A stretch of DNA of 64,000 nt from Nevskiales bacterium (GTDB lineage Bacteria > Pseudomonadota > Gammaproteobacteria > Nevskiales > Nevskiaceae): the NCBI GenBank assembly GCA_028698335.1, contig JAQVDP010000006.1:62001-126000 (forward strand), written 5' to 3'. Positions 16,783 through 24,814 of this stretch are shown piece after piece; position 1 is the first letter of the stretch; each line of letters opens with the position of its first letter. The position numbers and the translations under genes were made by a program. The notes below the pieces were generated by a model, which saw only the letters and a list, made by a program, of their open reading frames with translations, ran no database searches and was not told the origin of the DNA.

Positions 16783-17240
16783 ACGCGCTCGAGCTGAAGC
16801 TGCCGCCATTGGTCCTGGTGGCGATCACGGCGCTGTTGATGTGGGGGCTGCATCGGGCGCTGCCGCTCTGGATGTGGACCAGTCCGCTGCGGCCATGGTT
16901 CGCCGGCGGCTTGTTCGCGGCCGGTGCCGGTTTTGCCCTGGCCGGGGTGATCGCGTTTCGCCGGGCGCGGACGACAGTCGATCCGCGGGCGCCGGACGCC
17001 GCGTCCCGCATCGTCAGTTCGGGGATCTACCGCTACAGCCGCAATCCGATGTACGTCGGCTTCCTGCTGGCACTGGCGGCGTGGGCGCTATGGCTGGCGA
17101 GCCCGGTGGCGGCGCTGTGCCTGCCGGCTTTCGTCGCCTACATGAACCGCTTCCAGATCGCGCCCGAGGAACGGATGCTTGGCCAAAAGTTCGGGGCGCA
17201 CTATCTCGCCTACCGGCAAGCTGTGCGGCGCTGGCTGTAG
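16779..17240 (+). CDS. Isoprenylcysteine carboxyl methyltransferase-like (ICMT/PEMT family) membrane protein
   Basis: 153 residues from a TTG start overlapping the previous stop codon (TTGA). Several hydrophobic helices surround the family motif SSGIYRYSRNPMYVGFLLAL and the C-terminal PEERMLGQKFGAHYLAYRQAVRRWL. These bacterial relatives are SAM-dependent membrane methyltransferase homologues whose substrates are mostly unknown. The start is inferred from the coupling overlap and because the upstream frame reads through DUF2834 coding sequence. Neighbours are other small membrane proteins, giving no further functional clue. Confidence 0.85.
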   Translation: MNALELKLPPLVLVAITALLMWGLHRALPLWMWTSPLRPWFAGGLFAAGAGFALAGVIAFRRARTTVDPRAPDAASRIVSSGIYRYSRNPMYVGFLLALAAWALWLASPVAALCLPAFVAYMNRFQIAPEERMLGQKFGAHYLAYRQAVRRWL

Positions 17241-17294
17241 ACCGCTAAGGGCGCCGCAGCCGTGTCCGCTGGATTCCAAAAGGGGGAGATACCG

Positions 17295-17669
17295 ATGCAA
17301 TCGCTGAAACAGAAGCTGTTGCCGCCGTTTCTGGTGCTGTCCGGCATTCTGTGCCTGTCGGCTTATCCGCTGGTGCTGGTCTGGCCGTCGGGCTGGGCCT
17401 GGGGCGACGCCGGCATGCACTACCTGCACATGATGCTGTCGATCTATGCGGTGCTGGGGGTGTTCCTGATCCTCGCGGCGCGCAATCCGTCCGCCCATCG
17501 CAGCCTGCTGCAGTTCACCGCGTGGTCCAGTGCCGCGCACGGTGGCCTGATGACCGTGCAGTCGGTCATGATGGATCAGCCCGGCCATCTGCTCGGCGAT
17601 GTGCCGGCGATGCTGGGGCTGGCCATCGTGCTGGCGATCCTGATGCCGGCGCGTTCGCCAGCGGTCTGA
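17295..17669 (+). CDS. DUF6632-like four-helix membrane protein
   Basis: 124 residues with four hydrophobic segments. The stretch LSIYAVLGVFLILAARNPSAHRSLLQFTAWSSAAHGG is the recognisable family core. The ATG is preceded by GGGGGAG with good spacing, which decides the start. It follows the ICMT-like gene by 54 bp on the same strand and could belong to the same transcript. No enzymatic motif is visible. Confidence 0.8.
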   Translation: MQSLKQKLLPPFLVLSGILCLSAYPLVLVWPSGWAWGDAGMHYLHMMLSIYAVLGVFLILAARNPSAHRSLLQFTAWSSAAHGGLMTVQSVMMDQPGHLLGDVPAMLGLAIVLAILMPARSPAV

Positions 17670-17889
17670 GCCGCGGCGGGTGTCCAGCCTGACGGGCTGG
17701 GGCGCCGCAGGAGACTCTTGAGCGTTGAGCGTCGGGCATCGTTCCCGATGCCGGACCGTTGCGGTCGGTGAGGCAGCCGGGATCGGCCGACCGCCGGCCG
17801 GGGACGCCCCCAGGCGCCAGGATGCGCGCCGGAGGCGCATACTGCGCACAAGGTGGGTGGCAACCCGAGATGCCGGCGGCGGAGGATCA

Positions 17890-18912
17890 GTGAGGAGCTT
17901 GATCCGGAGTTCGGAGAAGTCGGGCCAGTGGGGCGCGAAGTTCATCCTGGCCACGCTTGACGCGCTCAGCACACAGCTCGCGGTGCTGGATGCGCAGGGC
18001 ACGATCATTGCCGTGAACGAGGCATGGCGGCGGTTCGCGCGCTGCAACGGCGCTGCCGAGAAGGCGGACTTCGTCGGAGAGAACTACGTCGGGATCTGCG
18101 AGCGTGCGTCGTCGTCGGATCCCGACGGGACCGCGGCGCGGATGCTGTCCGGATTGCGCGAGGTGTTGTCCGGACAGGCGCAGTGCCATCAGTTGGAGTA
18201 TCCGTGCCACGCGCCGGGCGAGCAGCGTTGGTTCATTGCGAGGGTTTCCCGTTACGAGGTCGACGGTGTGACCTACGCGGTGGTGTGGCATGAGGACATC
18301 ACCGCGCGCAAGCTCGCGGAGATCGAGGTCACCAGCGGTAAACGGGCACTCGAGCAGGTCAACCGCGAACTGCAGAAAGCCCTGGAGCGCGAGCAGGTTC
18401 TGGCCAGAACCGATCCGCTCACGGGGCTGAGCAATCGTCGCCACTTCGTCGAGCAGGCGGCCGCGGAGCTGGAACGGTCCCGGCGGTATGGGCGGGTGTT
18501 TGCGCTGGCCGTGATCGACATCGATCTTTTCAAAGGCGTCAATGACCGATTTGGGCATCTGGCCGGCGATGCGGTGCTCAGCCGCTTCGGCGCGCTGGTC
18601 CGCGCTCATGTCCGCGCGACCGATATCGCGGGGCGTTTCGGCGGCGAGGAATTCGTCCTGCTGTTGCGGGATACCGATCTGGCCCAGGCGGCCCAGTCGA
18701 TGGCGCGGCTGCGTGCAGCGGTCGAGGGGACGGCATTCGAAACGCCGGCCGGTGCGGTCCACGTGACGATCAGTGCCGGGATCGCGCAGTGGCGGCCCGG
18801 ACAGACACTGGACGCGATGTTCCGCGGCGCCGACCGGGCGCTGTACGCCGCCAAGGCCGAAGGCCGCAATCGCGTCATCACGGACGCTGCGTCGACTCCG
18901 CCGGCGGGTTGA
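17890..18912 (+). CDS. PAS-GGDEF diguanylate cyclase
   Basis: 340 residues from a GTG start preceded by GGAGG. Residues about 15-140 look like a PAS sensor (LDALSTQLAVLDAQGTIIAVNEAWRRFA to VVWHEDITARKLAE). A short coiled region (about 145-170) leads to a GGDEF domain: ARTDPLTGLSNRRHF, DIDLFKGVNDRFGHLAGD, and the active-site GGEEF. The inhibitory I-site RATD lies five residues before GGEEF, so product feedback is likely. The enzyme would make cyclic di-GMP in the cytoplasm in response to an unknown PAS signal. No membrane segment is seen. An alternative TTG start lies nine bases later. Confidence 0.93.
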   Translation: MRSLIRSSEKSGQWGAKFILATLDALSTQLAVLDAQGTIIAVNEAWRRFARCNGAAEKADFVGENYVGICERASSSDPDGTAARMLSGLREVLSGQAQCHQLEYPCHAPGEQRWFIARVSRYEVDGVTYAVVWHEDITARKLAEIEVTSGKRALEQVNRELQKALEREQVLARTDPLTGLSNRRHFVEQAAAELERSRRYGRVFALAVIDIDLFKGVNDRFGHLAGDAVLSRFGALVRAHVRATDIAGRFGGEEFVLLLRDTDLAQAAQSMARLRAAVEGTAFETPAGAVHVTISAGIAQWRPGQTLDAMFRGADRALYAAKAEGRNRVITDAASTPPAG

Positions 18913-18939
18913 TCCGGTCGGCGGGGTCGACGCGGCCGA

Positions 18940-19710
18940 TCAGAAGAAGCCGGCCATGGCGTAGGCGGTCTTGTCGAACATCTTGTCCTGGGCCTCGGTG
19001 AGTTCGAGGTTGGCCTTGTTGGCGGTGGTGACGATGCGGGTGCGGTATTCCTTGCGGGTTGAGACTTCCGACACGCGCTGCTGGCTGGATCCGGCATCGG
19101 ACACCTTGGCGTCGATCTTGGTGTCCTTGCGGACCAGCACCCCGTCGGCGACGCGCTCGCGGACCGAGATGTCGCAGACCAGCATGTAGGTCACATCCTT
19201 GACCAGTGCGTTGGCGATCAGCGATGCACCGGAAGCGGCGACGCCGCCAATCAGGCCACCCTGCCAGGTATGGCCGGTGTTGTGGCCGACCACGGCGCCG
19301 GCGACCGATCCGGCCAGGACTTCGCCGCCACCGACATAGCCCTGTCCCAACGCCGCCTCAGCCGCACTGGGGCTGGCCTTTTCGAGGTTCAGCACATAGA
19401 CCAGCATCTGGAAGTGCGCCGCATCCGGGTCATCGACGATCTGATACCCGTTGCCGTTGCTGGCGAACTGCTGTCTGACGAACTGGCTGAACGCGCGCCG
19501 GTCGAATTCCATCACGCCGCTGCGGACGTCCAGGTAAACCGTGCGTTTGGATCGTGCCACGGGATCGATGAAGATCGCCGAGCTGGTCTTGGTCTGGACA
19601 TCGAGGTCCTTCTTGCTCAGGGCGACATGCGTTGCGGCACAGCCCGAGAACAACGTCGCGATTGCGGCGACGAGCACAATCCTGAACAGCGTGAGGGTTC
19701 CGGTCTTCAC
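18940..19710 (-). CDS. TraT-family complement-resistance-like outer membrane lipoprotein
   Basis: 256 residues. The signal peptide ends in the lipobox LFSGC (Cys24), and the mature chain begins AATHVALSKKDLDVQTKTSSAIFIDPV, very close to the TraT family start. GGGEVLAGSVAGAVVGHNTGHTWQGGLIGGVAASGASL is the glycine-rich hydrophobic region typical of TraT. Plasmid TraT blocks entry exclusion partners and serum complement; in a chromosome without conjugation genes nearby the role is unknown. It converges with the diguanylate cyclase gene, with only 27 bp between the stops. Confidence 0.88.
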   Translation of the reverse strand: MKTGTLTLFRIVLVAAIATLFSGCAATHVALSKKDLDVQTKTSSAIFIDPVARSKRTVYLDVRSGVMEFDRRAFSQFVRQQFASNGNGYQIVDDPDAAHFQMLVYVLNLEKASPSAAEAALGQGYVGGGEVLAGSVAGAVVGHNTGHTWQGGLIGGVAASGASLIANALVKDVTYMLVCDISVRERVADGVLVRKDTKIDAKVSDAGSSQQRVSEVSTRKEYRTRIVTTANKANLELTEAQDKMFDKTAYAMAGFF

Positions 19711-19778
19711 GGCATGAGCTCCCTTGTCTTGAATTTATATGTGACCGATCAGCGGTCTTGTGGTGAAACGGTGCGTTG

Positions 19779-20111
19779 CTACCAGTAGTGCCCGTAGTAA
19801 CGGTGGTAGTAGATGCAGTCCCGGTAGTCGCGATAGCGGTAATACCGGTAGCGCGTGAGATTCCCGCAGGTCCAGCCGGGCTGCCAGTAGCTCGGTGCGG
19901 CCTGAACCGGTTTGATGTTCTTTTTCAGAGCGTCGTCGGCGTAGGCTTCCGCTTTCTTCAGGTCGCCCGGATCGAATTCGGAAGACAGGACTTCCGCGTT
20001 CAGTCTTTTCTGCATTTCCTCGGCTGTTTCGGCGTGTGCCGCCGTTCCGGCGACGATCACGAGCAACAACGCGGACACGCAGACACGCTCCCACTGCCGT
20101 ATGACTTGCAT
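19779..20111 (-). CDS. Small exported protein with a Tyr/Arg-rich tail
   Basis: 110 residues from an ATG preceded by GGGAGGG. MQVIRQWERVCVSALLLVIVAGTAAHA is a signal peptide, followed by a charged helical region (ETAEEMQKRLNAEVLSSEF...DDALKKNIKP). The C-terminus, after a single Cys (WTCGNLTRYR), is made almost only of Tyr, Arg, Asp and His and contains a second Cys. I do not recognise a family. Its start is chosen over an upstream ATG at 20210 because of the ribosome site and signal peptide. It follows the TraT-like gene's upstream region on the same strand. Confidence 0.7.
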   Translation of the reverse strand: MQVIRQWERVCVSALLLVIVAGTAAHAETAEEMQKRLNAEVLSSEFDPGDLKKAEAYADDALKKNIKPVQAAPSYWQPGWTCGNLTRYRYYRYRDYRDCIYYHRYYGHYW

Positions 20112-20266
20112 TTCGCCCTCCCGCGAAAGTCGATATGGCGCAACAACGGGCTGATATTTGATGTGATACCCGTTTGGTTCATCAAAGCGCGGAGTATCGG
20201 TGGGCTGCAATCGGCGATGCGGCGCTTGCGGTGTAGGAATATGGCTAGCCGCCGGCTTGTGCCGGT

Positions 20267-20788
20267 ATGCCGGAGTTGCGCGACAATCGCGGCGGGAACA
20301 AGGGGGATGCCTTGGTCGTTCGGGAATACAGGGATGCGGATCTGGCGGAGGTCGTCGGCGTTTTCACGCGAGCCATTCATGTTCTGGCGGTCGGGCATTA
20401 CGACGCACGGCAGCGCGCCGCGTGGGCGCCGGCGGCGCCGGATCTGCCGGCATGGCGCTCGCGCCTGGCCTCGCAGTCGGTGCTGGTTGCCGACAGCGAC
20501 GGAGTGATCGCGGGATTCCTCGCGTACACGACGGACGGGCATATCGATCTGCTGTACTGCGCGCCCGAATTCGCGCGCCACGGTGTCGCTTCCGCGCTGT
20601 ATGAACGGGCGCAGTCCGTTCTGGATGCGGCCGGTGCCGCAGCGGCCTACACCGAGGCGAGCCTGGTGGCCCGGCCTTTTTTCGAGGCCCGCGGTTTCGG
20701 GGTCGAGGCCGAACAATATGTGGAACGCGGCGGCGTGGGTTTCGTCCGCTTCGCGATGCGCAAGCCCCTGACGCGGACCGGACCGTGA
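20267..20788 (+). CDS. GNAT-family N-acetyltransferase
   Basis: 173 residues. VREYRDADLAEVVGVFTRAI opens the GNAT fold; IDLLYCAPEFARHGVASALYERAQ holds the acetyl-CoA loop (RHGVASAL replacing the usual Q/RxxGxG/A), and ARPFFEARGFGVEAEQ closes it. The substrate is unknown. The ATG at 20267 is used here, but TTG at 20311 has AAGGGGG just upstream and gives a start nearer the conserved domain. The stop overlaps the next start (GTGA). Confidence 0.85.
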   Translation: MPELRDNRGGNKGDALVVREYRDADLAEVVGVFTRAIHVLAVGHYDARQRAAWAPAAPDLPAWRSRLASQSVLVADSDGVIAGFLAYTTDGHIDLLYCAPEFARHGVASALYERAQSVLDAAGAAAAYTEASLVARPFFEARGFGVEAEQYVERGGVGFVRFAMRKPLTRTGP

Positions 20789-21027
20789 CGCGGCTCGCGA
20801 CGATCCTGCAGCACATCGAGTGCTACATCGACGATGGCGATGCGGCGGACCTGGATGCGGCGCTGCGGGCCGCGGCCGACGGCCCGCTGGACATCGCCGA
20901 GCTGCTCGATCGCGTGGCGCGGATCAAGGGTGACGAAGAACGCCGCTGGCGCGCGATCGCGGCGCTGCGTCGGGCACTGCGCCTGCCGGTCGTTCCGGGC
21001 CCGGTATGCCGGACGCGTCCCGGGTGA
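20785..21027 (+). CDS. Small hypothetical helical protein
   Basis: 80 residues from a GTG that overlaps the upstream acetyltransferase stop by four bases. It is predicted to be entirely helical and charged (RLATILQHIECYIDDGDAADLDAALRAAA...RRWRAIAALRRALRLP). No known family is recognised. The overlap and same-strand order suggest coupling with the acetyltransferase; an accessory or unrelated role is equally possible. Confidence 0.5.
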   Translation: MTRLATILQHIECYIDDGDAADLDAALRAAADGPLDIAELLDRVARIKGDEERRWRAIAALRRALRLPVVPGPVCRTRPG

Positions 21028-21053
21028 AGGCTTATTGAGTGCGTGGGGAGACC

Positions 21054-21491
21054 ATGATGCAGAACGAGTGGATGATGCCGGCCCTGTTGTTCGGGTTCGG
21101 TCTGGCGGCTTTCTTTGCCGCGTTTGCGCGGGTCTGCCGATTCGACCGTGATCGCAGTTTCTTTCCCACGGTCCTGATCGCAATCGCGGGTTACTACGTG
21201 CTGTTCGCGGTGATGGCGGGGCAATCGATCTGGATCGAGGTGATCGTCGCGACCGCGTTCGCGGGCCTGGCGGTCATCGGGGGTGTGCATCGCCGCGTGG
21301 ACCTGGGACTGATGATCGTCGGCGGCGCCACCTTTTTGCACGGCTGCTTCGACGCGGTCCACGGCCATGTCATCGACAATCCCGGCGTGCCGGTGTGGTG
21401 GCCGGCGTTCTGCGGCGCCTTCGATCTGCTGTTCGGCGGCTGGATCGTCACCCTGGCGCTGCGACAGCAGCGGGCGCTGGCGCCCGCCTGA
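21054..21491 (+). CDS. DUF6010-like four-helix membrane protein
   Basis: 145 residues with four hydrophobic segments. CRFDRDRSFFPTVLIAIAGYYVLFAVM and GGATFLHGCFDAVHGHVIDNPGVPVWWPAFCGAFD are characteristic of this uncharacterised family. GGGGAG lies just before two adjacent ATG codons (21054 and 21057). The gene ends 12 bp before the convergent penicillin acylase gene. Confidence 0.8.
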   Translation: MMQNEWMMPALLFGFGLAAFFAAFARVCRFDRDRSFFPTVLIAIAGYYVLFAVMAGQSIWIEVIVATAFAGLAVIGGVHRRVDLGLMIVGGATFLHGCFDAVHGHVIDNPGVPVWWPAFCGAFDLLFGGWIVTLALRQQRALAPA

Positions 21492-21503
21492 GAGCGTCGT
21501 CGC

Positions 21504-23909
21504 TTATCCGTCGGGTTGCAGGTTCAGCACATGAACCGCGTTGCCCGGCAGGAACGGCAGCGGCCGATCCGCCATCCAGTCGGCGTGACCGGCGCGGTAG
21601 TAGGGCGACAGCGGGTGGCCGGACTGGCCGCCCGGCATGATGAAGTAGCCGTTGCGTTCGCGGCCCGGTGTCACCGCCATGCGCTGCGACGCGCCGCCCT
21701 GGGCGAGTTGCACGCGCGGCAGTTCGCTGTCGCCCGCCATCGGCTGCGGCGGCATGTCCAGCCAGCGTGACAGCGCCGGCACGGCCCGCGACAGCGGGTG
21801 CTGCATCCGCAGGGTGTTGGTCTCGCCCCAGCTGCGCGCGCCGATGCCGCCGGGCATCGCGGCATAGGGTTCGAGCACCGCGTCCAGCGCCGCGATCAGC
21901 AGCGCGTTCCAGGTTTCGAAGCGCGGGTTCAGCAGGTTCGGCGGCTGCTGCGTCACCAGTGCCCACAGCGGGCCTTCGGTCTGGAACGCACGATCGCCGT
22001 AGGTGCAGTCGGGATTCTCGGCGTGGCAGGGCGCGATCAGTGCCGCGAACACGGTGTCGCGCACGCGGTCGCGCCACTCCCGGACGAGCCGGTAGCCGAC
22101 CGAGCCGGGGACGGCACGGGCCTGCCAGTCCTCGACATGGCCGCGGGCCTCGGCGCGCAGTGGATGGCCGTTCACGGTGTCTGCCGTCAGCAGGTCGAGC
22201 AGCAGCGTCTGCCAGCGCTGCAGCAGCAGCGCGCGATCGTCGAGCTGCACGGCGAGCATGTCGGTTTCGGTCGCGGTGCCGATGGCCAGCAGGTCGTCGC
22301 GGATCTGCTGCTGGCGCGCGCCGAGGGCGTAGGTGCCGGTGCCGATCTTGCGCAGGGCTTCGCCGTCGGCGATGCGGGCGTTGGCGGTCCACACCCGGCC
22401 CTGTGGCGGATCGATCACGCGCGGATATTCGGCCACGTCGAGAAAGCCGGACCAGCCCTGGCCGTCGGCCCAGGACGCCGGCATGCGCCCGTCGATGCCC
22501 TCGCGGCGGGGAATTCGGCCGGCGACGGTCCAGCCGATGTGGCCGCCGCGGTCGCCGACGACGAAGTTCTGCGGCGGCAGGCCGGAGCGGTTGGCGATGT
22601 CGACGGCTTCGGCGACGTCTGCGGCGCGTTCCATGCGGGTGAAGCCGAGGTTGAGCGCGCCCGGGACGCGTGCCAGCCAGTGGATCGCGTCGGCGTGGCC
22701 TTGCGCATCGGTCAGCACCGGTCCCCAGAGGGTTTCGTCGACGGTCAGCGTCTCGGCGTCCGCGCCCCGCACGCGCAGGGTTTCGTCGACCGCTTCGATG
22801 CGGCGCCAGCCGTCGGGTGTGCGGTAGCGCCGCGGGTCGGCCGGGTCGGTTTCGAGGCGGACGCGATCGCTCCAGTCGCCGTAGGTCGTGGTCAGCGCCC
22901 AGGCGACGTGGCCGTTGCTGCCGACGATCATGAACGGCAGCCCGGGCAGGGTCACGCCGGCGACGTCGAGGCTGTTGTCGCCATCGATGCGGAAGCGGGT
23001 GCGCAGCCAGATGTGCGGGACGCGGTAGGGCAGGTGCATATCGCCGGCGACCAGCGCGCCGCCATCGCGGACATGGCTGCCGGCGACCGCCCAGTTGTTG
23101 CTGCCGAGCAGGAAGTCGTGTTCGGCGTGGCCGGCCGCGAGTTCCGGAAAACCGCCGGGATCGAAGCTGCGCAGGTCGTAGATGTCCGGGCCTGGCGGTG
23201 CCGGTGGTTGATCGTAGGCGTCGCCCATCAGCGGCGCGTCCCATTCGGTGCCGGGATAGGTCAGGAACGCGGTCAGTTCGGGCGGCAGCCCTTCGTGCAG
23301 GGCGGCGAGCTGCAGGTCGCGCGCGGCGGTGGGATCGCTGAGGCCGAAGAACATCGTCGCCAGCACCAGCAGGCTGTCGACCGCTTGCCAGGGGGCGGGT
23401 GGCTGTCGCAGCAGCCAGTACTCGAACGGCCGCGACGCCAGGGCGGCGAGGCCGGCGTTGACGCCGTCGGTATAGGCCTGCAGCAGTTCGCGCTCGGTGT
23501 CCGGCAGCATGGCAAGGTTCTGAGTCAGTGTCGCCCGCATCCGGAACAGACGGCGCTCGCGATCCTGTGGCAGCACCGCCGGTCCCAGCAGTTCGGCCAG
23601 CTCGCCCGCCGCGGCGCGGCGCAGCAGGTCCATCTGGAAGTAACGTTCCTGGCCGTGGACGAAGCCGGTGCTGCGTGCCAGATCCAGACGGTTCTGTGCC
23701 GACAGGGTGACGACGCCCAGGCGATCACGCTTGATGCGCGCATTGCCGCCGAGCCCTTCGAGCCCCCGGGTGCCATCGAGCTGCGGCAGGCTTGCGTGCA
23801 GCAGCAGGTACGCGCCGGCGACGACCGTGGTCGCAATCAACCCGCCGCCGACGGCGGTCCGGATCCCCCAGCGTGCCAACCAGCGGGCACGCGATTGAGC
23901 AGCGCGCAT
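21504..23909 (-). CDS. Penicillin acylase family (Ntn-hydrolase) protein
   Basis: 801 residues. An N-terminal membrane anchor or signal (about 18-38) precedes IKRDRLGVVTLSAQNRLDLARSTGFVHGQERYFQMDLLRR, the family N-terminal motif. The self-cleavage site LGSNNWAV gives a new N-terminal Ser270 nucleophile, and the beta chain continues with GDMHLPYRVPHIW. Family members hydrolyse amide bonds, for example in beta-lactam side chains or acyl-homoserine lactones. The substrate here is unknown. The TetR gene lies upstream on the same strand with a 103-bp gap holding a GC hairpin, and the esterase operon is divergent beyond it, so this enzyme may act on the same compound. Confidence 0.93.
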   Translation of the reverse strand: MRAAQSRARWLARWGIRTAVGGGLIATTVVAGAYLLLHASLPQLDGTRGLEGLGGNARIKRDRLGVVTLSAQNRLDLARSTGFVHGQERYFQMDLLRRAAAGELAELLGPAVLPQDRERRLFRMRATLTQNLAMLPDTERELLQAYTDGVNAGLAALASRPFEYWLLRQPPAPWQAVDSLLVLATMFFGLSDPTAARDLQLAALHEGLPPELTAFLTYPGTEWDAPLMGDAYDQPPAPPGPDIYDLRSFDPGGFPELAAGHAEHDFLLGSNNWAVAGSHVRDGGALVAGDMHLPYRVPHIWLRTRFRIDGDNSLDVAGVTLPGLPFMIVGSNGHVAWALTTTYGDWSDRVRLETDPADPRRYRTPDGWRRIEAVDETLRVRGADAETLTVDETLWGPVLTDAQGHADAIHWLARVPGALNLGFTRMERAADVAEAVDIANRSGLPPQNFVVGDRGGHIGWTVAGRIPRREGIDGRMPASWADGQGWSGFLDVAEYPRVIDPPQGRVWTANARIADGEALRKIGTGTYALGARQQQIRDDLLAIGTATETDMLAVQLDDRALLLQRWQTLLLDLLTADTVNGHPLRAEARGHVEDWQARAVPGSVGYRLVREWRDRVRDTVFAALIAPCHAENPDCTYGDRAFQTEGPLWALVTQQPPNLLNPRFETWNALLIAALDAVLEPYAAMPGGIGARSWGETNTLRMQHPLSRAVPALSRWLDMPPQPMAGDSELPRVQLAQGGASQRMAVTPGRERNGYFIMPGGQSGHPLSPYYRAGHADWMADRPLPFLPGNAVHVLNLQPDG

Positions 23910-23943
23910 ACCGACTCTCCCTGTCCATGCACATGTGTCCGGC

Positions 23944-23961
23944 CCGGGGCGGTCGCCCCGG
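23944..23961 (-). other. GC-rich hairpin between the TetR and penicillin acylase genes
   Basis: CCGGGGCG and CGCCCCGG form a perfect eight-base stem with a two-base loop in the 103-bp spacer. No T-run follows on either strand, so it is probably not a terminator; it could stabilise or separate the two parts of the transcript. Confidence 0.3.
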
Positions 23962-24012
23962 ACATCCGCGCCGGCCGCGCCTGCGGTCCCGGCGATCGCG
24001 GTGTGTTCCCGC

Positions 24013-24669
24013 TCAGGCGTTCATGACGCCGACGATGCGGCGCGCGAATTCGGCGAAGAACCCACCGACCTCTTCCGGCGTGCGTCCGCAGCCGGGTTCG
24101 TACCAGTACGCCACGCGCATGCCCATGCCGCCGATGGCGCGCAGTGCCATCACGGTGTCCGGCACGTTGAAGACGCCCTGTTCGATGCCGCGCTCGATGA
24201 CGTCGATCAGCAGTCGCTCCGACTGGGCGCGCAGGGTGAGGATCGGCGTCGCCATCTCCGCCGACAGCGCATGCAGCTCCGCGGTCGCCACGACCGCGAG
24301 CATCGAATAGTCGCAATGCGACTGCACATGCGCGCGCACCAGTGCCGACAGCTGCTGGGTCGGGTCCGGCTGCGCGGTCAGCAGCGCGTCGCGCAGCCGG
24401 CGGTGATGCTCCTCGTGGCCAAGACGGATGATCTCGGCCAGTACGTGTTCCTTCGACGGGTAATGGGCATACAGCGTGGTGGGCTGCGCGCCGGCGGCGG
24501 AGCAGATGTCGCGGACCGACGTGCCGCCGTAGCCGTGGTCGGCGAACAGGCACAGCGCGGCGTTGAGGATGCGTCCGCGCGCGCCCTTGGGCGTGACGCC
24601 GGGCGGCATCGCCGCGCTGATCGCGGCGATGCGCCGATGGGGATTCGATTCCGGGGCTGCTCTCGCCAT
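24013..24669 (-). CDS. TetR/AcrR-family transcriptional repressor
   Basis: 218 residues. The N-terminal helix-turn-helix is clear: GRILNAALCLFADHGYGGTSVRDICSAAGAQPTTLYAHYPSKEHVLAEII. The C-terminal ligand domain is variable as usual. The gene is divergent from the esterase/TonB operon and upstream of the penicillin acylase gene. Two near-identical operator candidates in the divergent promoter suggest it represses both directions. No ribosome site is visible ahead of the ATG, where one operator lies four bases upstream. The inducer is probably the operon's substrate, which is unknown. Confidence 0.93.
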   Translation of the reverse strand: MARAAPESNPHRRIAAISAAMPPGVTPKGARGRILNAALCLFADHGYGGTSVRDICSAAGAQPTTLYAHYPSKEHVLAEIIRLGHEEHHRRLRDALLTAQPDPTQQLSALVRAHVQSHCDYSMLAVVATAELHALSAEMATPILTLRAQSERLLIDVIERGIEQGVFNVPDTVMALRAIGGMGMRVAYWYEPGCGRTPEEVGGFFAEFARRIVGVMNA

Positions 24670-24673
24670 TGAT

Positions 24674-24689
24674 AACGATCGTTGTGATT
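24674..24689. promoter_or_regulatory. Candidate TetR operator 1
   Basis: It contains the palindrome AACGATCGTT. On the minus strand the 16-mer AATCACAACGATCGTT matches operator 2 except for one base. It lies four bases upstream of the TetR start codon, where binding would block the regulator's own promoter or translation start. Confidence 0.6.
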
Positions 24690-24745
24690 CGTGATGTTTG
24701 GATTGTTACTTGTTTAAGTTGGAATATCAATCTATAGTTTGCAAA

Positions 24746-24761
24746 AATCACAACGAACGTT
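24746..24761. promoter_or_regulatory. Candidate TetR operator 2
   Basis: The plus-strand 16-mer AATCACAACGAACGTT shares 15 of 16 bases with operator 1 (which is inverted), including the AACG..CGTT arms. It lies about 55 bases before the first esterase-operon gene, in the AT-rich divergent promoter. Confidence 0.6.
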
Positions 24762-24774
24762 TGTTTTCATTGGC

Positions 24775-24803
24775 GCACCGGGCGCACCGGGTGCGCCCGG
24801 TGC
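24775..24803 (+). repeat. 29-bp near-perfect palindrome in the operon leader
   Basis: Arms GCACCGGGCGCACC and GGTGCGCCCGGTGC (14 bases each) flank a single G. It would be inside the mRNA leader, ending 11 bases before the ATG at 24815, so a very stable hairpin would sit next to the ribosome site (GGGAGTC). No T-run follows, so it is not a standard terminator. Confidence 0.7.
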
Positions 24804-24814
24804 GGGAGTCGAAC

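Noticed and set aside
20145-20174. AACGGG/CCCGTT inverted repeat between the Tyr/Arg-rich protein gene and the acetyltransferase gene
   Set aside because: Six-base arms with an 18-base spacer are expected by chance and no related copy was found nearby.
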